Positions 1 through 8,680 of a stretch of DNA of 64,000 bases are shown here, one piece after another. Numbering within the stretch: position 1 is the stretch's first letter; each line of letters starts with the position of its first letter. The notes beneath the pieces are model-generated. The model had not been told where the DNA came from and searched no databases. It worked only from the letters and a program-made list of their open reading frames with translations. This DNA is from Mycobacterium sp. IS-1590 (GTDB lineage Bacteria; Actinomycetota; Actinomycetes; Mycobacteriales; Mycobacteriaceae): positions 1 through 64,000 of the forward strand of contig NZ_LQIW01000009.1 in the NCBI RefSeq assembly GCF_001500025.1. The letters run 5' to 3'. A program made the position numbers and the translations under genes.

Positions 1-29
1 GGCCTGTTCTGAGCCGAACACACAACGCC

Positions 30-62
30 ACTGGCGGGGATCAAACCGTGATCCCCGCCAGT
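30..62 (+). terminator. 13-bp perfect hairpin upstream of iniA
   Basis: Positions 30-42 (ACTGGCGGGGATC) pair perfectly with 50-62 (GATCCCCGCCAGT) around a 7-base loop. No T-run follows, as is common for mycobacterial terminators. It ends 48 bases before iniA. In M. tuberculosis iniB precedes iniA, so this may terminate or attenuate an upstream transcript; iniB itself would lie outside the window. The pairing is seen directly and the role is inferred. Confidence 0.6.
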
Positions 63-110
63 CGGCACGTCTACCGTTGACTCACCGGCCCAACCGGATA
101 CGAGGACTTG

Positions 111-1997
111 ATGACGCAAGGCAATGATCGACAGGCGACGCCGGCCAAGCAGGCGCAGCCGGACAGGCAAACGAAGGTCATCGTCGAGCTGATCGACCAC
201 ACCAGCCGGATCGCCGACGCCAACGATCGCGGTGATCTGGTTGAACGGCTGGCCAAGGCCAAGGCGCGCATCACCGATCCGCAGATCCGGGTGGTGATCG
301 CCGGTCAGCTCAAGCAGGGCAAGAGCCAGTTGTTGAACTCGCTTCTGAACGTGCCGGTGTCGCGGGTCGGTGACGACGAGAGCACCGTCCTGCCGACCGT
401 GGTGACCTACGGGGAGACCGCTGCCGCCAAGTTGATCGTGGCGCGCGGTGAGGGCGAGGAACCCGACGCCGTCGAGATTTCGATGGCCGACATCAAGAAC
501 GACCTGCGGCGCGCGCCGCAGGCCAACGGGCGCGAAGTGATCCGGGTGGAGGTGACCGCGGCGAGCCCGCTGCTCAAGAACGGTCTCGCATTCGTCGACA
601 CTCCGGGCGTCGGCGGCCTCGGGCAACCTCATCTGTCCGCGACGCTGGGTCTACTGCCAGACGCCGACGCGGTGCTGATGTGCAGCGACACCAGCCAGGA
701 GTTCACCGAACCGGAGATGACGTTCATGCGCCAGGCGTTCGAGATCTGCCCTGTCGCAACGATAATCGCAACCAAGACCGATCTGTATCCGCACTGGCGC
801 CAGATTGTCGAGGCCAACAAGGCGCACTTGCACCGTGCGGGTGTGAACGTGCCGATGATCCCGGCGTCCTCGCTGCTGCGCACCCACGCGATTCAGCTCA
901 ACGACAAGGAACTCAACGAGGAGTCGAACTTTCCGGCTATCGTGAGGTTCCTCAGCGAGCAAGTGCTGGCGCGGCAGAACGACCGGATCCGCGATCATGT
1001 CGTGAACGAAATCTATTCGGCAGCTGAACATTTGACGCTCAAGGTGAAGGCCGAGTTGGCGGCGCTCAACGACCCCGAGACGCGTGACCGGTTGAAGGAG
1101 GACCTGGAACGGCGCAAGCAGGAAGCTCAGGACGCGTTGCAGCAGACCGCTCTGTGGCAGCAGGTGCTCAACGACGGAATCGCCGACCTGACCGCCGATG
1201 TCGATCACGATCTGCGCGGGCGGTTCCGCATCATCAGCCAGCACATCGAGAAGGTCATCGACACCTGCGACCCGACACATCACTGGGCCGAGATCGGTGC
1301 CGAACTCGAGAATGCGGTCGCCACGGCGGTCGGGGACAACTTCGTCTGGGCCTACCAACGCGCCGAGGCGCTGGCCGCCGAGGTCGCCCGCACGTTTGTC
1401 GAGGCCGGACTCGACGCGGTCAGCATGCCGCACCTGGACCCCAGCCGGATGGGTGCCAGCCTCGGGGAGATGAAGTCGCTGGGCAAGCTGGAGGCCAAGC
1501 CGGTCCGCGCGGGACGCAAGCTGACCATGGGCATGCAGGGCTCCTACGGCGGCGTGCTGATGTTCGGCATGATGACGTCGTTCGCGGGGCTGGGCATGTT
1601 CAACCCGATCTCGCTCGGGGCCGGTCTGCTCATGGGGCGCACCGCATACCGGGAGAACATGGAGAACCGGATGCTGCGGGTCCGCAACGAGGCCAAGACC
1701 AACACCCGCCGCTTCATCGACGACACGCAGTTCGCGGTCGGCAAGGAATCGCGCGACCGGCTCAAGGCGATTCAGCGCCAGCTGCGCGACCATTACCGAG
1801 GCATCGCCAACCAGACCTCCCGATCCCTCAACGAGTCGCTGCAGGCGACCATTGCCGCCGCACAGGTGCAGGAGGCCGAACGCAACGGCCGGCTCAAGGA
1901 ACTCGAGCGTCAGCTCAACATCCTCAATCAAGTCACCGAGCACGCGGTGAAGCTGTTGCCCGCCGATTCCGCGCCAGAACCCGTCGGGACCGCGTAG
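111..1997 (+). CDS. iniA: IniA, dynamin-like GTPase
   Basis: Dynamin-like protein of the isoniazid-induced ini operon, thought to act on the inner face of the plasma membrane during cell-wall stress. The 628-residue product has a P-loop GQLKQGKS at 65-72, a G3 DTPG at 163-166 and a G4 TKTD at 221-224, so all GTPase motifs are present. A long helical region follows, with a hydrophobic membrane-insertion segment near 481-509, as in mycobacterial IniA (about 640 residues). I chose the ATG at 111 behind GAGGA at 102-106; an in-frame TTG at 108 is the alternative. iniC follows after 78 bases in the same direction. A strong hairpin lies upstream and iniB is outside the window. Fold and motifs are certain; the ini assignment rests on the iniA-iniC pairing and sequence resemblance. 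Confidence 0.9.
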   Translation: MTQGNDRQATPAKQAQPDRQTKVIVELIDHTSRIADANDRGDLVERLAKAKARITDPQIRVVIAGQLKQGKSQLLNSLLNVPVSRVGDDESTVLPTVVTYGETAAAKLIVARGEGEEPDAVEISMADIKNDLRRAPQANGREVIRVEVTAASPLLKNGLAFVDTPGVGGLGQPHLSATLGLLPDADAVLMCSDTSQEFTEPEMTFMRQAFEICPVATIIATKTDLYPHWRQIVEANKAHLHRAGVNVPMIPASSLLRTHAIQLNDKELNEESNFPAIVRFLSEQVLARQNDRIRDHVVNEIYSAAEHLTLKVKAELAALNDPETRDRLKEDLERRKQEAQDALQQTALWQQVLNDGIADLTADVDHDLRGRFRIISQHIEKVIDTCDPTHHWAEIGAELENAVATAVGDNFVWAYQRAEALAAEVARTFVEAGLDAVSMPHLDPSRMGASLGEMKSLGKLEAKPVRAGRKLTMGMQGSYGGVLMFGMMTSFAGLGMFNPISLGAGLLMGRTAYRENMENRMLRVRNEAKTNTRRFIDDTQFAVGKESRDRLKAIQRQLRDHYRGIANQTSRSLNESLQATIAAAQVQEAERNGRLKELERQLNILNQVTEHAVKLLPADSAPEPVGTA

Positions 1998-2075
1998 CGG
2001 CATCGGTGCATAAGCTGGACTCTTGGCCATCACCGAACACGGAGAGCAGCCAGGAGCATTGGTGGGTAGCGCGAG

Positions 2076-3572
2076 ATGAGCACGAGCGATCAGGTGCGCG
2101 CGATCCTGGGTGGAACCATCCAGGCGTACCAGGCCGATCCGGCTTACCGTCAGCGCCCCGATGTGCACAACGAGTTGGATCGCATCGGCGGCCGGCTCAA
2201 CCAGCCGATCCGGATAGCGCTGGCCGGCACGCTCAAGGCGGGCAAGTCGACGTTGGTGAATGCTCTTGTCGGCGAGGACATTGCGCCAACCGACGCTACC
2301 GAGGCCACCCGGATCGTGACGTGGTTCCGCCACGGTCCCACGCCGAAGGTGACCGCTAATCATCGCGGCGGCAGGCGATCCAACGTGCCGATCGGGCGCG
2401 ATCCCAACGAGGGCGGTCTGACATTCGACTTCGCCACGCTCGACGCCGAGGACATCGTCGACCTTGATGTGGAATGGCCGGCCGCCGAGCTGATCGACAC
2501 CACGATCATCGACACCCCGGGTACGTCGTCGCTGTCCCGCGACGTCTCGGAGCGCACGCTGCGTCTGCTCGTGCCCGAGGACGGCGTGCCGCGGGTCGAT
2601 GCGGTGGTCTTCCTGTTGCGGACGCTGAACGCCTCCGACATCGCGCTTCTCAAACAGATCGGCGAGTTGGTCGGCGGTTCCGCGGGCGCGTTGGGCGTGA
2701 TCGGGGTGGCCTCTCGCGCCGACGAGATCGGGGCCGGGCGCATCGATGCGATGCTGTCGGCCAAGGACGTCGCGACGCGGTTCACCGCCGAGATGGAGCG
2801 AACCGGGACGTGTCAGGCGGTGGTGCCGGTGTCCGGGCTGCTGGCGTTGACGGCACGCACGCTTCGGCAGAGCGAGTTCGTCGCGCTGGAGAAGCTGGCC
2901 GGGGTGGACGCCGCCGAGCTGACCAAGGCGATGCTGTCGGTGGACCGCTTCGTCCGCGACGACAGCCAGTTGCCGGTGGATGCCGCAACGCGGGCGGCTC
3001 TGCTGGACCGGTTCGGCATGTTCGGGATCCGGATCTCGATCGCGGTGCTGCGCGCCGGTGTCAGCGATTCGGTGGCGCTGGCCGACGAGTTGTTGGAACG
3101 CAGCGGGCTGGTGGCGTTGCGGGAGGTCATCGACCAGCAGTTCGCTCAGCGGTCGGATCTGCTCAAGGCGCATACCGCCCTGCTGTCGCTACGGCAGTTC
3201 GTGCAGGCCAACCCGATCTACGCGACACCCTACATACTGGCCGACATCGACCCGCTGCTCGCGGACACGCACGCGTTCGAGGAACTCCGGTTGTTGAGTC
3301 AGTTACGTTCGCGGCCAACAACTTTGAATGACGATGAGATGGCATCGCTGCGACGGATCATCGGCGGTTCGGGTACCGATGCGGCCAGCAGGCTCGGCCT
3401 GCAGCCGGACAACCCGTACGACGGGCCCCGCGCGGCGTTCGCGGCGGCGCAACGCTGGCGCAGGCGTGCCGAGCATCCGTTGAACGACCCGTTCACCACC
3501 AGGGCGTGCCGGGCGGCGGTCCGCAGCGCCGAGGCGATGGTGGCCGAGTACGCGGCCCAGCACCGGGGCTAA
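2076..3572 (+). CDS. iniC: IniC, dynamin-like GTPase partner of IniA
   Basis: Second dynamin-like GTPase of the ini operon, 498 residues (M. tuberculosis IniC is about 493). P-loop GTLKAGKS lies at 51-58 and DTPGTSS at 146-152, with an alpha-helical C-terminal half. Unlike IniA it lacks a clear hydrophobic membrane paddle, so it probably works with IniA rather than entering the bilayer itself; that is inference from sequence. The ATG at 2076 gives the full N-terminus. The TAA stop at 3570-3572 interlocks with the stop of the convergent membrane-protein gene, leaving no room for a terminator. Confidence 0.9.
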   Translation: MSTSDQVRAILGGTIQAYQADPAYRQRPDVHNELDRIGGRLNQPIRIALAGTLKAGKSTLVNALVGEDIAPTDATEATRIVTWFRHGPTPKVTANHRGGRRSNVPIGRDPNEGGLTFDFATLDAEDIVDLDVEWPAAELIDTTIIDTPGTSSLSRDVSERTLRLLVPEDGVPRVDAVVFLLRTLNASDIALLKQIGELVGGSAGALGVIGVASRADEIGAGRIDAMLSAKDVATRFTAEMERTGTCQAVVPVSGLLALTARTLRQSEFVALEKLAGVDAAELTKAMLSVDRFVRDDSQLPVDAATRAALLDRFGMFGIRISIAVLRAGVSDSVALADELLERSGLVALREVIDQQFAQRSDLLKAHTALLSLRQFVQANPIYATPYILADIDPLLADTHAFEELRLLSQLRSRPTTLNDDEMASLRRIIGGSGTDAASRLGLQPDNPYDGPRAAFAAAQRWRRRAEHPLNDPFTTRACRAAVRSAEAMVAEYAAQHRG

Positions 3573-4030
3573 GGAGTCGGCGGCGCCGTCACCGTCTCGG
3601 TCACCGTTTCGGTGCTGGTTTCGGTGCTCGTTTCGGTGCTGATGCTCGTCGTCGGCGGCGGGGTGGTCGTGGTGGTCGTGGTGGTCGGCTCGGTGGTTGT
3701 GGCCGCCGGTGGCGCGGTGACGGTCTCGGTCACGGTCTGGGGCGACGGTGTCGTGGTGACGGGTGTGGCGGTGCGCGTCGTGGTCGTCAACGGCGTCAGC
3801 GACGTGGGTTCGGTGGTCGAGTCGTCACCGCTGATCAGGCTGGCCAGCCCCCACACGATGAGGGCGACGAGCAACGCGCCGATGGCGCCGAACGCAACCA
3901 GCGCCGCCGGCTTGCGGTACCAGGGAACCGGCTCCTCGGGCGGCACCCCGGGCCCGCCGTCGCCGTAATTGATGTACGCCGTCGGTTCGTTGTCGGGATG
4001 GTTCGGGTCGGGAGGTCCATATCGCGCCAC
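3569..4030 (-). CDS. Thr-rich single-pass membrane protein (paralogue 1)
   Basis: Uncharacterised 153-residue protein. It has a Pro/Asp-rich cytoplasmic N-terminus, a WYRKP motif, one transmembrane helix near 43-66 (LVAFGAIGALLVALIVWGLA) and a low-complexity Thr/Pro/Val tail presumably outside the membrane. The tail invites O-mannosylation, which mycobacteria perform on such Thr/Pro regions; that is inference. Its layout matches the next gene upstream (4050-4520), 19 bases away, so the two look like tandem duplicates at the end of a minus-strand operon. Its stop overlaps the iniC stop by 4 bases. No enzyme motif is seen. Confidence 0.75.
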   Translation of the reverse strand: MARYGPPDPNHPDNEPTAYINYGDGGPGVPPEEPVPWYRKPAALVAFGAIGALLVALIVWGLASLISGDDSTTEPTSLTPLTTTTRTATPVTTTPSPQTVTETVTAPPAATTTEPTTTTTTTTPPPTTSISTETSTETSTETVTETVTAPPTP

Positions 4031-4049
4031 GGCAACCGATAGTAGGCGC

Positions 4050-4520
4050 TCAGGGGTACGGATAGAGCGTGCGCGTCACATTCGTCCGGGGTCGGCGCGT
4101 CGTGCGGGTCGTGGCCGGGTCGTCGTCCTCGTCGGCCTCACTGGTCGGCGGCGTCGCGCTGCTTGTCGTCGTCTCGCTGCTCGAGGTCGTCTCGCTGCTC
4201 GAGGTCGTTGTTCCCGAGGGCGTCGGGTCGTTGATCTCGGTGGTCTCCGGGGGACTGGTGCTGGTGATCGTCGCGGTGGTCGCGGTGGTGGCCGTCTGGG
4301 ACTCGGTCGTGGTGAACGCCGGCTCGACGTAGTTCAGCGGCGCCTGCGGCGGGTCACTGGACCGGCCGGCGACGAAGGACACCGCCAGCACCAGGATTCC
4401 GATCACGGCCAGGCCGAGCAGGCTCGCGCCGACCACTTCGAGCGTGCGGTTGTACCAGGGCTGCGGCGGCGCGTCTCCACCGCGCTCGTAGTCGTTGGTG
4501 TCACCGCCGGGCACGGCCAC
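4050..4520 (-). CDS. Thr/Ser-rich single-pass membrane protein (paralogue 2)
   Basis: 156-residue protein with the same plan as its neighbour at 3569-4030: a short charged and Pro-rich N-terminus ending in PWYNR, a transmembrane helix near 28-51, then a Thr/Ser/Glu-rich tail closing with an Arg-rich stretch. The shared PxPWY motif before the helix supports duplication. A GTG start at 4520 is used, as no ATG gives the full N-terminus. It lies 33 bases downstream of the LLM oxidoreductase in the same direction. Function is unknown; a surface-exposed, possibly glycosylated tail is likely but unproven. Confidence 0.75.
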   Translation of the reverse strand: MAVPGGDTNDYERGGDAPPQPWYNRTLEVVGASLLGLAVIGILVLAVSFVAGRSSDPPQAPLNYVEPAFTTTESQTATTATTATITSTSPPETTEINDPTPSGTTTSSSETTSSSETTTSSATPPTSEADEDDDPATTRTTRRPRTNVTRTLYPYP

Positions 4521-4553
4521 CGATCGTAGGGCCGCCGGCCCGCGCGCGCCTGC

Positions 4554-5498
4554 TCAGCGGAGCTGAGGCAGCACCTCGTGGGCGACGAACTCCAGGTGAG
4601 TGAGGTCTGACATGTCGAGTACCTGCAGGTATATGCGCTGCACTCCGGCCTGCACGAAAGGTCCCAGCTTGTCGGTGATCTCGGCGGGTGTGCCGACCGT
4701 GGGGGAGTTGCTGCGGAGCTCATCGACCTCGCGCCCGATCGCGGTGGCCCGGCGGGCGATCTCGCCGTCATCACGGCCGGCGCACAGCACGAACGCCGCG
4801 GAGTACGTCATCGAATCGGCGGCTCGCCCGGCATCGGACACGGCCGCGGCGACGCGCTCGAACTGGGTCTTTACCGTTTCCAGCGGGACGAATGGCACGT
4901 TGAACTCGGAGGCGTATTTCGCCGCGAGCGCCGGCGTCCGCTTGGCGCCCTGGCCTCCGATGATCACCGGCGGGTGCGGTGACTGCGCGGGCTTGGGCAG
5001 GCCCGGGGAATCGACGATCGTGTAGTGCTTCCCGGAGTAGTCGAACGTCTCACCCTGCGGCGTTGTCCACAGCCCCGTGATGATCTCGAGCTGTTCGGTG
5101 AGCCGGTCGAAGCGTTCGCGAAGCGACGGGAACGGGATCGCGTACGCCTGATGTTCGGCTTCGAACCAGCCCGCGCCGATGCCGAATTCCACTCGGCCGG
5201 CACTCATCTCGTCGACCTGAGCGACGGATATCGCCAGCGGGCCCGGATACCGGAAGGTCGCGGAGGTCACCATCGTTCCCAGGCGGATCGTTGACGTCTC
5301 ACGCGCGATACCCGCGAGCGTGACCCAGGAGTCGGTTGGGCCGGGCAGCCCGTCGCCGCTCATCGCCAGATAGTGATCGGACCGGAAGAACGCGGAGAAG
5401 CCCAGGTCTTCGGCGGCCCGCGCGACGGCGAGCTGGTCGGCGTACGACGCGCCCTGCTGCGGTTCGACGAAAACGCGGAAATCCACCGATGAGCTCAC
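4554..5498 (-). CDS. LLM-class F420-dependent oxidoreductase
   Basis: Luciferase-like monooxygenase-fold flavin/F420 enzyme of 314 residues, the usual family length. The family's FRSDHY near 39-44, the RLGTMV strand, and GRVEFGIGAGWFEAEH near 112-127 are visible. It resembles the mycobacterial TIGR03560-type group, normally assigned as F420-dependent; the substrate cannot be read from sequence. It sits in a tightly spaced minus-strand set (hemerythrin, DinB-type protein, this gene, two membrane proteins), which suggests one transcript. Mycobacterial F420 is reduced by Fgd1, encoded at 54315-55337. Confidence 0.85.
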   Translation of the reverse strand: MSSSVDFRVFVEPQQGASYADQLAVARAAEDLGFSAFFRSDHYLAMSGDGLPGPTDSWVTLAGIARETSTIRLGTMVTSATFRYPGPLAISVAQVDEMSAGRVEFGIGAGWFEAEHQAYAIPFPSLRERFDRLTEQLEIITGLWTTPQGETFDYSGKHYTIVDSPGLPKPAQSPHPPVIIGGQGAKRTPALAAKYASEFNVPFVPLETVKTQFERVAAAVSDAGRAADSMTYSAAFVLCAGRDDGEIARRATAIGREVDELRSNSPTVGTPAEITDKLGPFVQAGVQRIYLQVLDMSDLTHLEFVAHEVLPQLR

Positions 5499-5526
5499 GG
5501 CCGCCAGCTTAGGCGCGATCGACGGG

Positions 5527-6147
5527 TCACAGCCCGCGACGGTTCGCGCGCACCGCCTCGACGTTCGCCTGGTCGCCTTCGAAGTCGAGGCGCACTTCGT
5601 CGCGACCGGAGATGAAGAGCAGCAGTTCCTGCGCCTCGCCGACGACGGTCAGTGGTTGACCCTTTCCGACGGTGGCCAGCACCTTGCCCTGCGGTGTCTT
5701 CAGCGTCATCCGCGCGGGTCCCTTGGCCAGCGTCATCTTCGCCATCAGCGGCAGTGAACGCGTCAGGGCGCTGACCGTGCCGTTGTCCAGAGGCCTTGGC
5801 TCCCAACCGGATTGCGCTCGCCTGACATCTTCGTGATGGATGTACATCTCGCCCATGTTGGCCACCGGGTCGAGCAGCTTGAACGGCGAGTACAGCGGCG
5901 GGCCGGAGGCCACCTTGTCGAGCAGGTCCTCCCAGTCGGCCTGCGCGGTCTGCCGTTGCACTTTGTCGGTGTATCCGGCTAGTGCCGGGATCATGATCCC
6001 GGGGGTGGCGTCGAGCCTGCGCTCACGTACCACCAGATGCGCGGCGAGGTCCCGCGTCGTCCAGTCCCCACACAAGGTGGGGGCGTCGGGGCCCACCGCG
6101 CGCATGGTCTCGACGAGGGCGGCACGTTCCCGTTGTGCGGCAGTCAT
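5527..6147 (-). CDS. TIGR03085-type metal-binding protein (DinB/mycothiol-dependent fold)
   Basis: 206-residue four-helix-bundle protein of the DinB/maleylpyruvate isomerase N-terminal superfamily. Typical features are LCGDWTTRDLAAHLVVRERR near 25-44 (Trp-x4-DLAAHL with the first metal-ligand His) and the HHEDVRRA motif near 103-110, which supplies the other ligands. Members bind a divalent metal and some use mycothiol; the reaction here is unknown. The gene lies 28 bases upstream of the LLM oxidoreductase and 26 bases downstream of the hemerythrin gene, consistent with an operon. Confidence 0.85.
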   Translation of the reverse strand: MTAAQRERAALVETMRAVGPDAPTLCGDWTTRDLAAHLVVRERRLDATPGIMIPALAGYTDKVQRQTAQADWEDLLDKVASGPPLYSPFKLLDPVANMGEMYIHHEDVRRAQSGWEPRPLDNGTVSALTRSLPLMAKMTLAKGPARMTLKTPQGKVLATVGKGQPLTVVGEAQELLLFISGRDEVRLDFEGDQANVEAVRANRRGL

Positions 6148-6173
6148 CCCTCCACTTTAGGGACGGGTGACAC

Positions 6174-6650
6174 TCACACACCCCACTCGAGCATCTCCTT
6201 GCCGGGGTGGGCGGCGTGCCACGCCGCCATCGCGGCGTCCCAGTCGTCGCCGTCCAATTCCGTGATCGACGCCGGGAAGATGCCGTCCTCTTCCTTGCGG
6301 GTGTGCTCCCAGAGGTCGTCGACGGCGTCGCGGATGGCCTGCTGATCGGCCGTGCGGCTCAGGTCCACCGAGGCGAGAAGATCGGCGAGTTCGCGGTGTT
6401 CGCGAATGAGGGGCTCGATGTGCTGGGCGAACAGCTCCTCGCGCAGAAGCACCTCGAACAGGCCGTTCTCCTCGCCGCGCCAGTGCGCGCCCAGTTCCTC
6501 GGCCATCTGCGCCAGAAGGCGTCGCGCGGTGTCGAGATCACCGCGATCGATGCGCCGGACGGCTGCAGCGCCCAGGTTGAGGACGACGGCGTGCTCGGCG
6601 ATGTAGTCCCGGATCAACGGCATGTCGCGGCACCCGCAGTATTGGCACAT
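6174..6650 (-). CDS. Hemerythrin-domain protein
   Basis: 158-residue hemerythrin-like protein. The MCQYCGCR N-terminus, with three Cys in the first seven residues, is typical of an actinobacterial subgroup. Iron-ligand candidates are EH near 15-16, HWRGEEN, HIEPLIREHREL and WEHTRKEED. The family binds a di-iron centre and is linked to O2, NO or redox sensing; the specific role here is unknown. I used the ATG at 6650. The open frame continues to 6818, but that would run through both HAIR operators of dnaK and the extra residues look non-coding. It is divergent from dnaK, so the HAIRs may influence it too. Confidence 0.85.
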   Translation of the reverse strand: MCQYCGCRDMPLIRDYIAEHAVVLNLGAAAVRRIDRGDLDTARRLLAQMAEELGAHWRGEENGLFEVLLREELFAQHIEPLIREHRELADLLASVDLSRTADQQAIRDAVDDLWEHTRKEEDGIFPASITELDGDDWDAAMAAWHAAHPGKEMLEWGV

Positions 6651-6710
6651 CGCAAGCGACGCTACGCCGCGGGAACAAATCCGGTAGTAGGCCCGTTGAC
6701 CGATTCGACA

Positions 6711-6731
6711 GTTGAGTGAAACAGACTCAAG
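6711..6731 (+). promoter_or_regulatory. HAIR operator 1 (HspR binding site) upstream of dnaK
   Basis: GTTGAGT (6711-6717), 7 bases, ACTCAAG (6725-6731) matches the HspR-associated inverted repeat CTTGAGT-N7-ACTCAAG at 13 of 14 positions. It lies 90 bases upstream of the dnaK ATG and 61 bases from the divergent hemerythrin start. A TTGACA hexamer follows at 6738-6743. HspR encoded at 10619-11023 is the expected ligand. Confidence 0.92.
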
Positions 6732-6765
6732 TCTGGGTTGACAGGGTAGGGTTCGTCGGCGCAGT

Positions 6766-6786
6766 CTTGAGTGCGGTGCACTCAGA
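6766..6786 (+). promoter_or_regulatory. HAIR operator 2 (HspR binding site) upstream of dnaK
   Basis: CTTGAGT (6766-6772), 7 bases, ACTCAGA (6780-6786): a perfect left half and a right half differing at the last two bases from the HAIR consensus. Centre-to-centre distance to HAIR 1 is 55 bases, about five helical turns. It ends 34 bases before the dnaK ATG, where bound HspR would block transcription start. An AGGAGG ribosome site follows at 6808-6813. Confidence 0.9.
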
Positions 6787-6820
6787 CCCCAACAAGCAGG
6801 ACTATCCAGGAGGAACAAAC

Positions 6821-8680
6821 ATGGCTCGTGCGGTCGGAATCGACCTCGGGACCACCAACTCCGTCGTCGCGGTATTGGAGGGTGGCGATCCCGTTGTGGT
6901 CGCGAACTCCGAGGGCTCCCGCACCACGCCGTCCGTCGTCGCGTTCGCGCGTAACGGAGAGGTGCTGGTCGGCCAGCCCGCCAAGAACCAGGCGGTGACC
7001 AACGTCGACCGGACCATCCGTTCGGTCAAGCGGCACATGGGCACCGACTGGTCCGTGGAGATCGACGACAAGAAGTACACGGCGCAGGAGATCAGCGCCC
7101 GAACGCTCCAGAAGCTCAAGCGCGACGCGGAGAGCTATCTCGGTGAGGACATCACCGACGCCGTCATCACCGTGCCCGCCTACTTCAACGACGCTCAGCG
7201 TCAGGCCACCAAGGAGGCCGGTCAGATCGCCGGGCTCAACGTGCTGCGCATCGTCAACGAGCCCACCGCGGCGGCGCTGGCGTACGGCTTGGACAAGGGT
7301 GAGAAGGAACAGACGATCCTGGTCTTCGACCTCGGCGGCGGCACGTTCGACGTCTCGTTGCTCGAGATCGGTGAGGGCGTCGTCGAGGTGCGCGCCACCA
7401 GTGGCGACAACCATCTGGGCGGCGACGACTGGGACGACCGGATCGTGGAGTGGCTGGTCGACAAGTTCAAGGGCACCTCCGGCATCGACCTGACCAAGGA
7501 CAAGATGGCGATGCAGCGGCTGCGTGAGGCCGCCGAGAAGGCCAAGATCGAGTTGAGCTCGAGCCAGAGCACCTCGATCAACCTGCCCTACATCACCGTC
7601 GACGCGGACAAGAACCCGCTGTTCCTCGACGAGCAGCTGACCCGTGCGGAGTTCCAGCGCATCACGCAGGATCTGCTCGACCGGACGCGTCAGCCGTTCC
7701 AGCAGGTGGTCAAGGACGCCGGTATCTCGGTGTCCGACATCGATCACGTGGTGCTGGTCGGCGGCTCGACCCGCATGCCCGCGGTGTCGGACCTGGTCAA
7801 GGAGATGACCGGCGGCAAGGAGCCCAACAAGGGTGTCAACCCCGACGAGGTCGTCGCGGTGGGCGCCGCTTTGCAGGCCGGTGTGCTCAAGGGTGAGGTC
7901 AAGGACGTTCTGCTGCTTGACGTCACGCCGCTGTCCCTCGGTATCGAGACCAAGGGTGGCGTGATGACCAAGCTGATCGAGCGCAACACCACGATCCCGA
8001 CCAAGCGGTCGGAGACCTTCACCACGGCCGACGACAACCAGCCGTCGGTGCAGATCCAGGTCTATCAGGGTGAGCGTGAGATCGCCGCGCACAACAAGCT
8101 GCTCGGCAGCTTCGAGCTGACCGGTATCCCGCCGGCTCCGCGCGGTGTGCCCCAGATCGAGGTCACGTTCGACATCGACGCCAACGGCATCGTGCACGTG
8201 ACCGCGAAGGACAAGGGCACCGGCAAAGAGAACACCATCCGCATCCAGGAAGGCTCCGGCCTGTCCAAGGACGAGATCGACCGGATGATCAAGGACGCCG
8301 AGGCGCACGCCGAGGAGGACCGTAAGCGTCGCGAGGAGGCCGACGTCCGCAACCAGGCGGAGTCGCTGGTCTACCAGACCGAGAAGTTCGTCTCCGAACA
8401 GCGTGGCGCAGAAGGCGGCTCCAAGGTCCCCGAGGACACGCTGGCCAAGGTGGACGCGGCGATCGCCGATGCCAAGAAGGCGCTGGAAGGCACCGACATC
8501 GGTGAGATCAAGTCCGCCATGGAGAAGCTCGGAGTCGAATCGCAGGCCCTCGGCCAGGCCATCTACGAGGCCACCCAGGCCGAGCAGGCGGCGGGCGGCG
8601 GTGCGGACGCCGGCGCGGCGGACGACAACGTCGTGGATGCCGAGGTCGTCGACGATGATTCTGACAAGGAGAACAAGTGA
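6821..8680 (+). CDS. dnaK: DnaK, Hsp70 chaperone
   Basis: ATP-dependent cytosolic chaperone working with GrpE and DnaJ; it also acts as co-repressor with HspR in actinobacteria. 619 residues, the normal actinobacterial length. The N-terminal ATPase begins [13 protein letters not shown] and carries the phosphate-2 motif [14 protein letters not shown]. The substrate-binding domain and lid follow, with an acidic tail ending DDDSDKENK. The ATG at 6821 has a strong AGGAGG site 7 bases upstream; an in-frame extension to 6716 runs through the HAIR elements and is rejected. It is first gene of dnaK-grpE-dnaJ1-hspR, and grpE overlaps its stop by 4 bases. Confidence 0.99.
   Translation: MARAVGIDLGTTNSVVAVLEGGDPVVVANSEGSRTTPSVVAFARNGEVLVGQPAKNQAVTNVDRTIRSVKRHMGTDWSVEIDDKKYTAQEISARTLQKLKRDAESYLGEDITDAVITVPAYFNDAQRQATKEAGQIAGLNVLRIVNEPTAAALAYGLDKGEKEQTILVFDLGGGTFDVSLLEIGEGVVEVRATSGDNHLGGDDWDDRIVEWLVDKFKGTSGIDLTKDKMAMQRLREAAEKAKIELSSSQSTSINLPYITVDADKNPLFLDEQLTRAEFQRITQDLLDRTRQPFQQVVKDAGISVSDIDHVVLVGGSTRMPAVSDLVKEMTGGKEPNKGVNPDEVVAVGAALQAGVLKGEVKDVLLLDVTPLSLGIETKGGVMTKLIERNTTIPTKRSETFTTADDNQPSVQIQVYQGEREIAAHNKLLGSFELTGIPPAPRGVPQIEVTFDIDANGIVHVTAKDKGTGKENTIRIQEGSGLSKDEIDRMIKDAEAHAEEDRKRREEADVRNQAESLVYQTEKFVSEQRGAEGGSKVPEDTLAKVDAAIADAKKALEGTDIGEIKSAMEKLGVESQALGQAIYEATQAEQAAGGGADAGAADDNVVDAEVVDDDSDKENK

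Noticed and set aside
651..3173. Very long minus-strand open frame (840 codons) opposite iniA and iniC
   Set aside because: It mirrors two well-supported genes. Its protein is Arg/His/Gln-rich with no domain, as expected of antisense frames in high-G+C DNA.
6711..6760. SigH promoter at dnaK HAIR 1
   Set aside because: The spacer reads GAAACA rather than GGAACA, and no GTT lies 17-19 bases downstream, unlike the clpB site.
6651..6818. N-terminal extension of the hemerythrin gene to 6818
   Set aside because: The extension lies in the dnaK regulatory region and has no family similarity; MCQYCGCR is the typical start.
6716..6820. N-terminal extension of dnaK to 6716
   Set aside because: It runs through both HAIR operators. 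The ATG at 6821 has a strong AGGAGG site and gives the canonical [11 protein letters not shown] start.
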